Source: Silene latifolia
Taxonomy: Eukaryota; Streptophyta; Magnoliopsida; Caryophyllales; Caryophyllaceae
Direction of reading: 5' to 3'
DNA: 64,000 nucleotides
NCBI RefSeq assembly: GCF_048544455.1
Contig: NC_133538.1
Span: forward strand, 456,457,311 to 456,521,310
This document shows, in pieces, positions 21,940 through 33,438 of this stretch (its first letter is position 1; each line of letters begins with the position of its first letter). The position numbers and the translations under genes are program-made. The notes beneath the pieces are model-generated. The model saw only the letters and a program-made list of their open reading frames with translations. It did not search any database and had not been told where the DNA came from.

Positions 21940-23155
21940 GGTCAATGCAAATACGGTCTAAGGGGTAGTGAACGTCACCTATCGGTCCTTAATTCACCCT
22001 AAAGTGTAAACAGCTTAACTTTCTCCCTCACTGCAATACCCTATTGTTCGCTACTAGTCTCGCCTTTTCCAACCTTTCGGTCCAGGTCAAGGATCACTAA
22101 GAATTAAAGGTCTAATTACGTCGACTCAATTAGATGGTTACAGTTAATTATAGCATTTAATCAACAAAGAGTATACTAGCATTAACCCAATAAATCGATC
22201 ACTCTCCCTTCATAATTATGGATCCCCTATAGTCTTAGCATAAGAAAATTAGCTACTCATGGCCAACGAATTAACAATAACCAGAAATAGATAATTGAAA
22301 TTCAACATAATAAAAGACTAAAGAGAATTGAATTAGAATAATTACGATAACTAATATAGGGAAGAAGGGATTAAAGCGATAGAAGGGATTAAAGATTTAA
22401 AGAAGGATAATAATACCAATACAATCTGAATTCGAGTAGCAAAAGTATAAGGGAAGAACAAAATCCAAAGGGCAGTCACAATTGATCCGAAAAATAAAGA
22501 AAATGAAGAACAAGCAAATGTCCGTCCCCTATCGACTCCGGGAATGAATGAATACTTTAGGTCTAACTTAGTATCTCTTATATAATGAGAGATAATTATT
22601 ATTAATCTAATTATAAGATAAAACTAAGATATAATCTAATTATTCTCGACTAATATCTTCTCGCTGTAGCTAGTACTCGATCGAGTGATTTATCTACTCG
22701 ATCGAGTACTTTTCCTGCTTTGCACACTGAACTTCAAACGGCTGCAATTTCTTCGTTACTGGAGCAAACAGGGCGATTCTGGTGGCGTTGGAAAGCTAAG
22801 AGGACAAGCTTTCATCTCCAATTGGAATAACCTGAATATCTGTTGTATAACTCGAGATATAGATCTTCAAAGTAGGCACTAGTAATTTGAAGTTCTTCCT
22901 TTGCTCGCCTAACTATCTTTCTTCTTTGCGCATCTCAAAATAGCTACATTCCCGCTCCAAATTCACTCTTCCTCCAAATGCATGCTAAACGGACGGTAAA
23001 AGGCTCGATTTCACTATTTTCTGGTTCATTCCTGCATATAAGACAAAACAAACCAAAGTAGCATATTCGGGGCATTTCGTAGCATAAACTACGATAATAA
23101 CATAGAAATACGTGCATAAAAAGGCCTAAAAGGACTATATAAAATGCACGTATCA
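21940..23155 (-). mobile_element. LTR of a minus-strand Athila-like element
   Basis: Minus-strand start TGATACGTGCATTTTATATA at 23155, preceded by the tract GGTTTGGGGAGATT (23169-23156 on the minus strand). The internal organisation matches the LTR at 190-1862, including a GCAGGAATGAACC phrase ~120 bp in. U3 carries two copies of ACTCGATCGAGT (22672-22710). The left end near 21940 is estimated; I could not find a clean terminus or target duplication. Confidence 0.65.
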
Positions 23156-24355
23156 AATCTCCCCAAACCAAACCTTTACTCGTCCTCGAGTAAACTAAAA
23201 TGCAACTAATGGAACGGAAATGATAACTCAGAGCTAGCTTAACTTGCCTACTTGAACCAGTTTAATGCAAGCTAAAATCAACAGTTACAGCTACAATGGT
23301 AAATATGCAAACGAATTATAAGATGTCCATAAATAAAGCTGACCTATCGACCTTGCAAGACCAACAAAATCGGACTCTTTCGTGGTCACTCTTCTTTCAT
23401 GAAGCAAAGGGTGAAAGTATATGTATAATAGAGAAAGAGAAAACAGTCACTCACCTAGACTGCGACCTACATAACATGCATGTAACAAAGATGATAGACG
23501 ATTCAAGTACTACACATACATTCCAACCAACAATGTCCGTCACAGCTGAGGGCTTACAAATGATATGGGAATGTGAGGTTCAGGTGAGAAAAGGCAAAAC
23601 AAGTTATGGAAATGTGGAGGTAAAAGCGTCAAGCTAGTTCCTAAACAGAACCATATAAGACCGTCCGAATCTCAACTGACTAAAAAATAAACACAAGTGC
23701 CCTTCATTGGCACAAAACTCACTACCCAATACACAATCTCCTCCAAAAGATATGAATAAAACGGAGGAGTGAGACCGTCACAAGATAAAAATGAATACGT
23801 ACGGTCTCAAAATACAACCAGACAACAAATTTTTGATTTTTTCATTCTTTCCTGGTTTCCTGCATACGTGATTTTGATTTTGTTGCATATTTTTTTTTTC
23901 TTCACGTAAATTTCTCTTTTTTTTTTTCTTTTCCAATTCTTTTTTTTTCTTTTTTTCTTTTCTCCCTCCTTATATACACCAACTCCAATCAAAATACACA
24001 CGGCCAATCTGCAGACGGAAAAATATACCACAAAAGACAAACTAAACTAGCTTAACTAGGCAGGCCGAGTTTTGGATGTAGCTAATGGGTCAAAAAGGCA
24101 AGATTTGGCTTAAGTGGAGCTATATGGGTGAAAAATATAAGAAAAGGGGAAAATTTATAAGCACCTCCCTGCATGTGACACCGACCACAAACCCGAATGT
24201 ATGCATTTGACAAGAAATCGAATGTCATAAAAGTGCAAAAATAATGAACATGCTATGCAAGGAGTACTACTCTCAATTCCTACATGAACCGGTCCATGGT
24301 GAACCGTCTGTCTTAGTTGTTCCTCTTTATCTGTTTGCTTCCTCTTTTTTATTTC
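23156..24355 (-). mobile_element. 3' internal non-coding region of the minus-strand Athila-like element
   Basis: Continues from the polypurine tract at 23156. No conserved protein domain is visible in either orientation; the open frame 23296-23637 shows none. A T-rich block at 23870-23965 (many runs of 6-9 T) becomes an A-rich purine tract on the element's sense strand. Phrases such as GCATGTGACACCGACCAC resemble the pol-to-LTR spacer of Athila relatives. The right border with the next LTR is unclear. Confidence 0.45.
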
Positions 24356-24359
24356 CCTC

Positions 24360-24543
24360 TCCCTTATTCTCTTTAGTTTAGAATATCACTTTTCAAACCC
24401 CCACATTGTGACCCGTTACTCATAGACTAAAATTAGACAGATAAATCTCATTTTTGCCTCCCTGTGGAGATCGAACCTACTTGCCGCTGACTTCTGTTAG
24501 TTGTAACTTAGGTTTATTTTTGATACTGCGACGACCGGTATCA
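24360..24543 (+). mobile_element. 3' end (U5) of a gypsy LTR
   Basis: The phrase CCCTGTGGAGATCGAACC followed by ACTTGCCGCTGACTTCTG and the terminus GACGACCGGTATCA is characteristic of Athila/Tat LTR 3' ends. It abuts CACTA transposase coding sequence at 24544, marking an insertion border. The LTR's 5' part is not delimited. Confidence 0.5.
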
Positions 24544-24686
24544 AAGGGTTTGCATGAAACGGAAGTATCTGATGTTGTCCTTATTGATTTATGGCCCTCG
24601 ACAACCTAGGAATGACATAGATGTGTATTTGGAACCACTTCTAGACGATTTGATAATTTTGTGGGATAGAGGGATACAAGTATTTG
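24544..24686 (+). pseudogene. CACTA transposase TNP2, short fragment
   Basis: From 24554 the frame reads MKRKYLMLSLLIYGPRQP and then NDIDVYLEPLLDDLIILW, the well-conserved TNP2 block that precedes the GMLSGLSTSG segment seen at 1863. It is bounded by an LTR end on the left and by the chromovirus LTR on the right (flank ATTTG). About 45 codons remain. Confidence 0.85.
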
Positions 24687-26050
24687 TGTAACACCGCCAT
24701 ACACCAAGGTGGCTTACCAAGACCACCTAATGCATAGAAATTCTACCATCTTGGTTACCTGAGGCAATTTATATCAAATAGACCATAAAGAAACATACCT
24801 AATTAAGTAAATGAGTACAAATCCAAAACCAAACTGTAAAGTAAATACAAATGTTCTTAAAACCAAACCAACTGAACAGAAAACTAAGTTCAAGACACAA
24901 CGGAAGACTCTAGTGACATGTGATGACTCCATCCCAGCTATCCCTTGTGCAAGCCATCTTATACCTGCTCAATAACTACTCACCATCCCCAAATGGTCAC
25001 CACAATTTTCAAAACATTTAAAACGGAGTCAGTTACTGATTATATAAAGCAAGATACACAATATACAAACAACTCCCAACTCCATTATATCTCCACACAC
25101 CTGACTACACACTAAAGTGTGTAGTCCTGCAAGAATACCCATTGCAACAGATATTCCACGCCGCCAGTGGGGGACCGTAGCAGTACCCACAAAATTCCCG
25201 CTCATCTATTCCGAGCGATAACCCATGTTCCTTAATGCGCACATCCCCTCCTGTGGCGGGTTCCACAGAGGGCGAATCAAGGACGTGAAGCCACCCCCGC
25301 AAGTGACTCCACTCAGCCTAGGACACGCTTCGCGAACCACAGACAAACACAACACAACCAATTATACAACAACACCAATACAATCCAATACGTTAAAGAT
25401 CAACAATAAACACAACCATCACCAACAACTATGTAACCAATAACCGAGTAGGGAAACCCTACCTGGAATAAGCAAATCACCAGATCGTCACAAAGCAGCT
25501 ATTTAATATTGCTCCTCTACGAAACCACCTCCTATAAACACATATCATATCATCACTATCTAATACATATCATACTCCCAAAATCGCTTAAAATACCTAA
25601 TTAGGGTTTTAAACAAAATCAACGAAAAGGCATAAAAACTTTACAAGGATCTTACCCACGACACGACGAACTCAACGGCATAAAGAACATGACGATCCGA
25701 CGACCCTAGCCTTTGGGATTTGATAGCAACGCGAAGAAAGGATGTAACGTAACTTGTTTTATCTCTTGAAAGGTTTTAGAAAAGATAAAAGTGACAAAGG
25801 AACTGACGGAAAGTTTGAAATATCAATCAGGTGTTGCTAACAAAACCCGGCTAAAACAACCCGTTGAACCGACTTACTCGATCGAGTAAGTCACTTACTC
25901 GATCGAGTGACCCTTACTCGATCGATTACCACACTTACTCGATCGACTACCCATCAGCAGAACACTGTTTCGAAATCCAAACTCACTGACTCGACAGAGT
26001 AAGCCCCACTCGATAGAGTACCCAAAAGCACAGAAAACCGTAGTATTACA
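24687..26050 (-). mobile_element. 3' LTR of a minus-strand chromovirus (Ty3/gypsy)
   Basis: On the minus strand it starts TGTAATACTACGG (26050) and ends GGCGGTGTTACA (24687), giving TGTAA/TTACA ends. The tract just outside, GGAGGGAAGAC on the minus strand, is the polypurine tract. Near its U3 start are six ACTCGATCGAGT-like repeats. It inserted into the TNP2 fragment at 24686. The pol remnant follows at 26051. Confidence 0.82.
25872..26025. repeat. ACTCGATCGAGT palindrome array in chromovirus LTR
   Basis: Four copies at ~20-bp spacing (25874-25950) of the palindrome TTACTCGATCGAGTAA, the last two with one arm mutated. Two looser copies (ACTCGACAGAGTAAG, ACTCGATAGAGTA) lie at ~25986-26025. 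The same palindrome occurs twice in the unrelated Athila-like LTR at 22672-22710. Confidence 0.85.
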
Positions 26051-27857
26051 GTCTTCCCTCCTTAAAAAGAACTTCGTCCCCGAAGTTCAACCCATACTAA
26101 AAAACAAAACATACTAACTTAACCACGACACAACAACGCAACTAAAACTTAAAACCGACTCAAAGCAACTACTAACTGTACCAAAACTAACATAAACCAT
26201 ACCAAAACCTTCTGCGATCACCTCCTACCTCCCTAAAAGAAACATGGTTACGTCCCCAAAACCACACATACCTGATAAAAAATAGACGGATACCGCTCCC
26301 TCATAGCCTCTTCCGCCTCCCAAGTAGCTTCCTCAACCTCATGATTAGACCATAGGACCTTAAACAACACCGTTTCCCCAAACCTTGCGATCAGGAATAT
26401 TTTTTGGCACCTCAAGATAAGACAAGGACTCGTCCAACTCTATGTTCTCCATCTCTTGCACATGGGAGGGATCAATCACATAATTACGTAACTGATACAC
26501 ATGAAACACATTATGCACACGATCTAAAGCCGCTGGTAACACTAACTGGTAAGCAACCCCTCCCACACGATCCAAAAAATCATATGTTCCGATGAACTTC
26601 TAGCTCAGCTTCCCTTTCTTACCAAACCTCATAACCCCATGCATAGGAGACACTTTCAGAAGAACCTTATCCCCAACCTGAAACTCTATGTCACGGTGAC
26701 GTAGGTCTGCATAACTCTTTTGTCGATCCTGGGCCGCTTTAATCTTTTGCCTAATCACCTTAACCTGTTCTACCATATCATGTACCATATGTGCTTCTAA
26801 AACCACTACCTCAACTCTATCATTCCAGCAAATCAGACTCCTACACCTCCTCCCATACAGTGCCTCAAACGGTGCCATCCCAAAACTCGTGTGATAGCTG
26901 TTGTTATAAGAGAACTCAATCAAATCCAACCTATCCTCCCAGCTACCACCAAACTACATCACACAAGCTTGTAACATATCTTCCAAGGTCTTGATAGTTC
27001 TCTCTGTCTGTCCATCTGTTGCAGGATGAAAAGCAATACTCATCTTCAAGGTAGTTCCCATCATCCCCTGCAACTCTTGCCAAAATCGAGAAATAAACCT
27101 CGCATCCCGATCTGAGACAATATCCTTAGGGACTCCATATAACCTCACCACATATTTCCTGTACCCATTAGCCAACTGAACTTTACTCCAAGTATCTTTC
27201 ATAGGAATAAAGTGAGCTGACTTATTCAAATGGTCAGCTATCACCCATATCATGTTGTTACCCTGCTGGCTCCTTGGTAAACCCACTATAAAGTCCATAG
27301 AGATAGATTCCCATTTCCACTCAGCCACCTCAAAAGACTGAATCTTCCCTTGTGGTCATCGCTGCTCTCCCATAACTCTCTGACATGTCAAACATCGAGC
27401 CACAAACTCAGCTGTTTCCTTCTTCATCCCAGGCCACCAGAAAGTCTTCTACAAATCTTTATACAACTTGTCACCACCTAGATGTACTGAATATGGTGTG
27501 CAATGAGTCTCTTTCATGATTATCTTTTTCAACTCCTCATCATTAGGAACACACCATCTCCCATCAAACTGAATACTCCCATATGTATGAATAGAGAACC
27601 GAGACACTGTCCCTTTCTCTAGTCCAGCTCTCCACTCCTCAGTCTTAGGATCAAGAGCCTGCTTCGTGCGAATATCATAATAAAGGTCTGGCTCCATTGT
27701 CAAGTCTCCACTAGCATCCCCTTTTTGTATCACATGTATCCCCATCTTCCCTACCTCATCTCTCAACTTCAGCAAGGACATAACTGTGCATAGCGCTGCT
27801 TAACACATCGGCAACCACGTTTGCTTTCCCTTCATGGTATATGATATCCATGTCATA
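26051..27857 (-). pseudogene. Chromovirus pol remnant: RNase H tail, integrase, chromodomain
   Basis: Read right to left: the RNase H tail HEGKANVVADVLSS (~27840-27790); a linker; an HHCC finger (HLGGDKLYKDL, then RCLTCQ, ~27490-27380); the integrase core with MDFIVGLP, VSDRDARF and DGQTERTIKTLEDML (27300-26960); an integrase C-terminal domain (GDKVLLKVSPMHGV and VHNVFHVYQLRNYV); and a chromodomain, EVEEATWEAEEAMRERYP (~26345-26290), out of frame with the preceding part. The chromodomain places it among chromoviruses, probably Tekay/Del-like. Stops at ~27450 and 27355 and a frameshift near 26360 disable it. Everything upstream of the RNase H end is cut off at 27857 by a CACTA terminus. Confidence 0.9.
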
Positions 27858-27977
27858 CACTAGTAGAAAAACCCCCTACGGTGGCGATTATAAATGACCT
27901 TTTACTGCGGTTTTTAGAGATTTAGGGTGCGTCGTTTATCGCGGCGTCGTATAAATTATACGGCGGTTGTATGTGGT
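27858..27977. mobile_element. CACTA-type terminus, truncated
   Basis: Begins CACTAGTAGAAAAACCCCC inside the chromovirus RNase H coding sequence and continues with subterminal motifs around ACGGCGG/CGTCGT. No matching opposite end is evident nearby; sequence changes to a copia LTR piece at ~27978. Confidence 0.6.
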
Positions 27978-28297
27978 TGTTGATAATCGACTCATCTGAT
28001 ATTATTTAATTGTATTAAATAATCGACTCATCATCACATTAACTAACCTTTTACTCATATAAGGCATCAATGTGATTATATTTTCATACAATCACATCTC
28101 TCAAACACATCCTTTAGGTGTGACTTTTAGGGACCAGTTGATCACCGCCATCAGTATGATAATAACGTCAAACTTCTAGCAAGCCAACCGTTATTAGTAA
28201 ACGTTAATCAACTGATAAAATACTAAGTATACCCTGTGAACCTATAAGAGATTTATACACGTTATCACACTAACTGTGGAGGACACTAGCTCCAACA
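27978..28297 (-). mobile_element. Short copia LTR fragment, minus strand
   Basis: The minus strand starts TGTTGGAGCTAGTGTCCTCC at 28297 and shares blocks with the start of the element E LTR (GTGATCAACTGGTCCC; TTGGCTTGCTAG). At ~320 bp it is much shorter than the 1.25-kb LTR, so only the first part is present or it is a different short-LTR family. No polypurine tract flanks it. Confidence 0.55.
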
Positions 28298-29071
28298 ATA
28301 ATTAACTTGATTTGTATGGTCTCACCATAAACTTAATCGTGGTATATTAGGGTACAACGCTTGTTTTAATTGCATAATAGAGAAACCCTTTGCGTTTTAT
28401 ACAAAAACTTCAATTATATTCTAATTTAGACATATTGTCCATCATAATAATTAATGAGGTACATTTCTAAACTAAAATGAGTACACTACAACATTCTTGC
28501 TAGTCGTCACATAATAATGCCAAATATTATGATGAAAACCACAAATTTGTATCAAATACTCATGATGTGGTATTTGGGAAGAATGCAATGTCAATATCAC
28601 AGATTTTCTAGAAGGAATATGTTGGAGTCACACAACCAACTTCCTTGATCTTTACTTATTGGGGTTTGTTTCTATTTTAGTGTCTAACACCTTCTCTTTC
28701 GAGCCCAGTTTTATCCTTAACAATTAAGTTAGGTACTTACTTCTTATAGCTCCAACTGACTTCAAGAATTTCTACTTGATGAAGACTTATCTTCATATAA
28801 ATTCCTAGTTAGTCCTTCACAAGAGTTAATTCTATTGTGGTATTTGGTTAAACAAAATTTCTAACAAATCAATTTGCCAATTTAATATTGTCATGTTCTT
28901 AATAACTTAAGTGCTAGATGACAAGTGTTTAGTTTGAGCAATAAGACTTTTGAACCGTTGGTGCATAGAAGATATTATCAAAACATATTTTGACTAATCA
29001 TTACTTCTATTCACACATCTTCACAAGAAATCATACATAGGCATGTTATGAATTTAAGATGCTAATCTTAT
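28298..29071. other. Unidentified A+T-rich sequence
   Basis: No ORF, repeat or domain could be recognised. Because copia element E inserted at 29071/42918 with a CTTAT duplication, this segment and 42918 onward were once contiguous; it may be decayed interior of the older minus-strand copia D. Confidence 0.4.
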
Positions 29072-30323
29072 TTTTGGAATATGTGTCCTACGACAATAAT
29101 GCGATCACAACTGTTGATCATGATGATCACATGTTTAAATCTCATTTTAAGAATACATGTGGGATGTAATATTTTACAGTCAAGTGATCCATACATATCG
29201 GTAATGATTGACTGACTAGAGTTTGACATTACTGTCGTGCGACGGTGCTGATTAGTTGATCCCCTTAGGTCATACCTATAGGGAAATACTCTTAATTGAT
29301 TATTTAATTAATCGTATGCCGATACGAGTTAATTAAATTACTTAAAATTGATGGATGATTTTGTGAGTTAGATTAACGTGTCTTATTATAATTCGATTAA
29401 ATTGGATACGGTCTAAGTAATCGAATTGTTTTATTACTTAGATAAAATTATTGTTTACGAAACAATTGAAATTGAAATTAAATGAATAATTTATTATAAA
29501 TACAAGACGTTGTAATTTATAATTTGATAAACCGTTTTGGTACAAGTAATTACGAATTACTAGTCAATATTGTATATGACATATTTTATGAGTATGTTGA
29601 TTTTTAATATGTTAAAAATATATTACAATTTCACATGTCAAGTAACATGTCACATATGTCACAATTGACAAATGACAAAATAAAATGGACTACCCATTTT
29701 ATCTTATGTGTACCGAAATAAGGGAAGGGGTTAGGATTAATATTGTGTTTTTATTTTAAATAGGAACATGATAATTAACCCTATGGACTAGCCTTGCATG
29801 CCTATCTTACTTGGGTAGAAAAACAAGTTCATGCATTGGGCACCTTTCCCCCACCCCACCGGTTTTGCTAAGAGGAAATATAGAGTTTTTCCTCTATTAT
29901 TTACACTTCTTCAATAACATATTTTCTAGTGTAAGAAAATAGGGATTTCTCTCTACAATTGTGAAAACTTAGAGAAATAAAAATATCTCAAATTCTTCCT
30001 CTCTTGGCCGAAAAATACAAGAGAGAACACATTTTTTTTTGTCAAATTTTAAGTACGACTTGTATTATTTCCAGTACAAAATAATATTACTTATTAAGAG
30101 GTTCTATTTTGGACCTTTTGTTCATCCATTATTAGGAAAGCTCAAGAACTAACAAGAAAGTGATCTTGTTGGTGCCCTAATATCTGATACCTCAATGTAA
30201 GATTGACGATTTCTTCTTTTATCTTGCTTTAGTTTTCATGCATAAGATCTAGGATTTATTTTATGACTAAATAAATAAATTCATATATAAATATGTAAAT
30301 TAATGAGATTAATGAATCTAACA
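29072..30323 (+). repeat. 5' LTR of copia element E
   Basis: Ends …AATGAATCTAACA. The first bases are TTTTGGAAT where the 3' LTR has TGTTGGAAT, so the terminal TG has mutated to TT. The CTTAT duplication immediately before fixes this as the true end. Confidence 0.9.
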
Positions 30324-30324
30324 A

Positions 30325-30338
30325 GCGGTATCATGAGC
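30325..30338 (+). promoter_or_regulatory. Primer-binding site of copia element E (degenerate iMet type)
   Basis: GCGGTATCATGAGC corresponds to the usual TGGTATCAGAGC complement of initiator-Met tRNA, with T to C and an extra T. It lies one base after the LTR. Confidence 0.7.
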
Positions 30339-32502
30339 CTTAGGTTGTTTGCATGCAAATCGGTTTATAGTTTTTCCGAGTTATATGATTAACATACAAA
30401 ACTAATTAATTTGGATTTATGATGATAAACCTAAAAATATCTTTGCATATTAAAAGTTTCTGGTCCTAAGTGATTTTTAGGACATTTTGGTTTATTTATG
30501 GATTTTATTGTTCATTTTATATAATACTGGCATTAAAATGTGATTTTTATGATAAAAATGTCATTTTTAGACCAAAAATAGCTAAACTTTGAATTTTTCA
30601 GATGTTTTTTTATATGTTTTCACATATATTATCTACTGAAGGCCTGTAAATGTTCATGATAAAATGAGTTTTGTGCTCGAAATATGGATTTTTCAAGTTA
30701 AAATCGTATTTAAATGGGTAAATAGGTTAATATGAGTTATATTTCGAATCTGGTCATGGAAAGTTAGTATGTTATCACATGAAATTTTACAAGATGTGTA
30801 TAAAATATTTGGCTATAATAAAGTCTTTATGCATGATTTATGAATTTTTGATGAAAATCACATAAATAGTGACTATAATTAGTAATAATGCTAAAACATA
30901 CTTCATGACTAAAGGAAAAACGTCACATGTCATATTTTATCATATATTTCAGATCTAAAATTGAAAAGTTGATAAAAATAATTTTTCTCATATTTTTATG
31001 GTCATAATTGTTAAAACCGATAAACCGCAACATTGGTTTTCTCGATAAATTTTCGAAATTTTTAACCTAAGTTTTGAACATTATGAGTATCATGGTATTT
31101 TTACAGAATGTTCATGAGTTTAAATTTCAAATTTCGAAATTATTTGAAATTTTTATAATTTAATTTGAAGTTTATAGCGTAATTTTGTATTTTAGGTCCG
31201 TTTATGAAAAATATTAAGAAATCAAGTTTAATTATTGTCAAAATGTTAGTGGAGACTAATTTTTGAGTCCTAAGATGGTTAGGGTAATTAACTTGTACAT
31301 AAATATGAATTTATGTAATTATTGTGATTTTAATAAAGTTAAATCACGCAAATTCGTAAAAACCGATTAATATACGATATTGGCTCTTAAAGGCGATTTA
31401 GAATAAATCTAGCATGTTTATACATATAATCATCCTGCATTTTATTTATGAATGTTATATTTCAATTTTATGTAATTTTTGAATTATGTACTTTTACTTA
31501 GTATGGCCTTAGTTTTAATTGGCATTACCCGAAATGTATGGGAATATCGATTCGGTTGTAATTATTGTGATCTCGTATCACCGTTTTGTAAATTAATAGA
31601 TTTATTTTTATTTTTAATTACAAATGTATAATAGGAAGTTATGTAATTCATTTTGTAATTTAATTATTCAGGTGTTCCTTGAAGACGGTGCCATTCGAGA
31701 AGGCGGTCCATCATAGAAAGTGTTGCCTTGATATGCGTGCCAAGACCAAAGTTTAAGGGACCATAGGAGTTGGTTTACGAATTTGTAATAGTTTATTAGA
31801 TTTACTATTTTAGGAAGGCCATACTAGGATTTTATTTTTATGCTTTGCATTTTATTTATTCATGCATCGCTAAATCGCCATAACTAAATCGCCATAACTA
31901 AACATCGCTAAGACCGTATCAATTACAATTATCGTAGTTCACCGCTTTAGTTCACTTAAAACATGATAGATAATAAATTAACACGACCTCTCGCTAAAAT
32001 AAACAATTGAGACTTAGCCTTACCAAAAAGTAGAAACCATTAAAACCTATTTCGTGAGGGAGTGTGCTCGGCCACACCGGGGTACAAACCTTGTTACCTA
32101 AGGGAAGTGGGTGATAAATGTCTATCCACCGAATTCATGTTGATAAGGGATGAATCGGCTACACCATGCCCAAGTTAATGTGGATTTGGATCATGGACAC
32201 ATTTATTCGAAATTTGGGTTGAACTCAACAAAAGTATTCTCGACCATTGTCGGATGTGTTTTGGGCTAAAGATAAATGTTAATGTAATTTTATCGACCAA
32301 GATTTCTAAAAGTTATATTGATAAGGGATGAATCGGCCACACCGTGCCCAAGTTAATATGAATTTGGATCTTGGAATCATTTATAATAGTTGGGTAGAGG
32401 TCACTATATAAATGCTCATATGTTGTTAAATTTTATTTACCAGTATGACTAAAAAGACAAATGTTAAAATTTCATTTTCCTCCATACTTGTAGTTCATTA
32501 CA
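30339..32502 (+). other. Long untranslated leader of copia element E
   Basis: About 2.2 kb of A+T-rich sequence with stops in all frames between the primer site and the first coding sequence. It is not random filler: much of it is recognisable in reverse in copia D (43330-45375), for example CGATTCGGTTGTAAT and the AGGAAGGCCATACTAGG block. Near 32060-32400 a ~200-bp segment is repeated (GATAAGGGATGAATCGGC…CATGCCCAAGTTAAT occurs at ~32141 and ~32321). Confidence 0.7.
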
Positions 32503-33438
32503 ATGAATCCATCAAACGCTACTACACCGATAACTATTGAGTCTTGCCACAATGTTTTTGACGACGTTTGCTTCAACAATGATTTCGACACTACTAGAGA
32601 ACTTTATTTTGGGATAGGTTCGGATGGAAATTTTAACTTCATCACTTCTTCTAGACCACCTACTACTACAAGATCTCTTGTTAGCCGGTCTCAAGAAGAC
32701 CGCCTCATAAAATCTATAGGATCTTTATCTTTGGAAGAGAAAGATGCCAAAACTAGTGGGAGCTCAAGTAATCAAGCTCTTGCTTCCAAGGGCAAAAGGT
32801 TCAAGAAGAAGGGAAAGAAAGGGAAAAACTTCAAGCAAGTTGAAGATGAATGCAATTATTGCTATGGCATGGGATATTGGCTTAGGAATTGTCCTATATA
32901 TTTGCGAAATATAAGGGAAGGAATCGTCGTTCCAAAAGGTAAAATTCCTAAGGAAATTTATGTTATTGATGTAAATTATATTTCCACTACGACATGGGTA
33001 CTGGATACCAGTTGTGGTTCTCACCTTTGTAATCATTTACAAGGGTTAAGAGACGAGAAGAGGCTTAGCAAAGGAGATGTGGATCTACGCCTTGGAAATG
33101 GAGCTCGAGTAGCGGTCGAATTCAAGGGAACTTATGTATTAGCTTTGCCTAATGGATTTGAGTTGTATTTACATAATTTTTTTTATGTGCCTACACTTTC
33201 TAAAAACATTATTTCTACCGCCATGTTAGACATGGACAGTTTTTGTTTTGTCATTAAAAACAATCGTTGTATTATTTCAAGGAACGACTTGGTTATAGGC
33301 CAAGATCCTTCCATTAATGGCATTTACATTTTAGAAACCTCGAATCCAACTAATGACATCTACAACATTCAATCAAAGAAACTCCAATCAAGTGATCCAA
33401 ATGAATCGTTCATTTGGCATTGTCGATTAGGTCACATA
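32503..33438 (+). pseudogene. gag C-terminus and protease of copia element E (5' part)
   Basis: The ATG at 32503 opens 312 codons before the CACTA insertion. A Lys-rich tract (KRFKKKGKKGKNFK) precedes a damaged zinc knuckle, CNYCYGMGYWLRNC, where the conserved His is Tyr. The protease site reads WVLDTSCGSHLCNHL (~32997-33040). It ends with the start of the GAG pre-integrase domain, SFIWHCRLGHI. The usual ~250-residue capsid part of gag is absent upstream. The frame resumes exactly at 38150 after the CACTA element. Confidence 0.85.

Noticed and set aside
23807..24040. Lys-rich minus-strand frame
   Set aside because: Produced by the T-rich tract at 23870-23965; low complexity only.
25872..26025. 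Independent satellite array
   Set aside because: Only about six copies, confined to U3 of a defined LTR.
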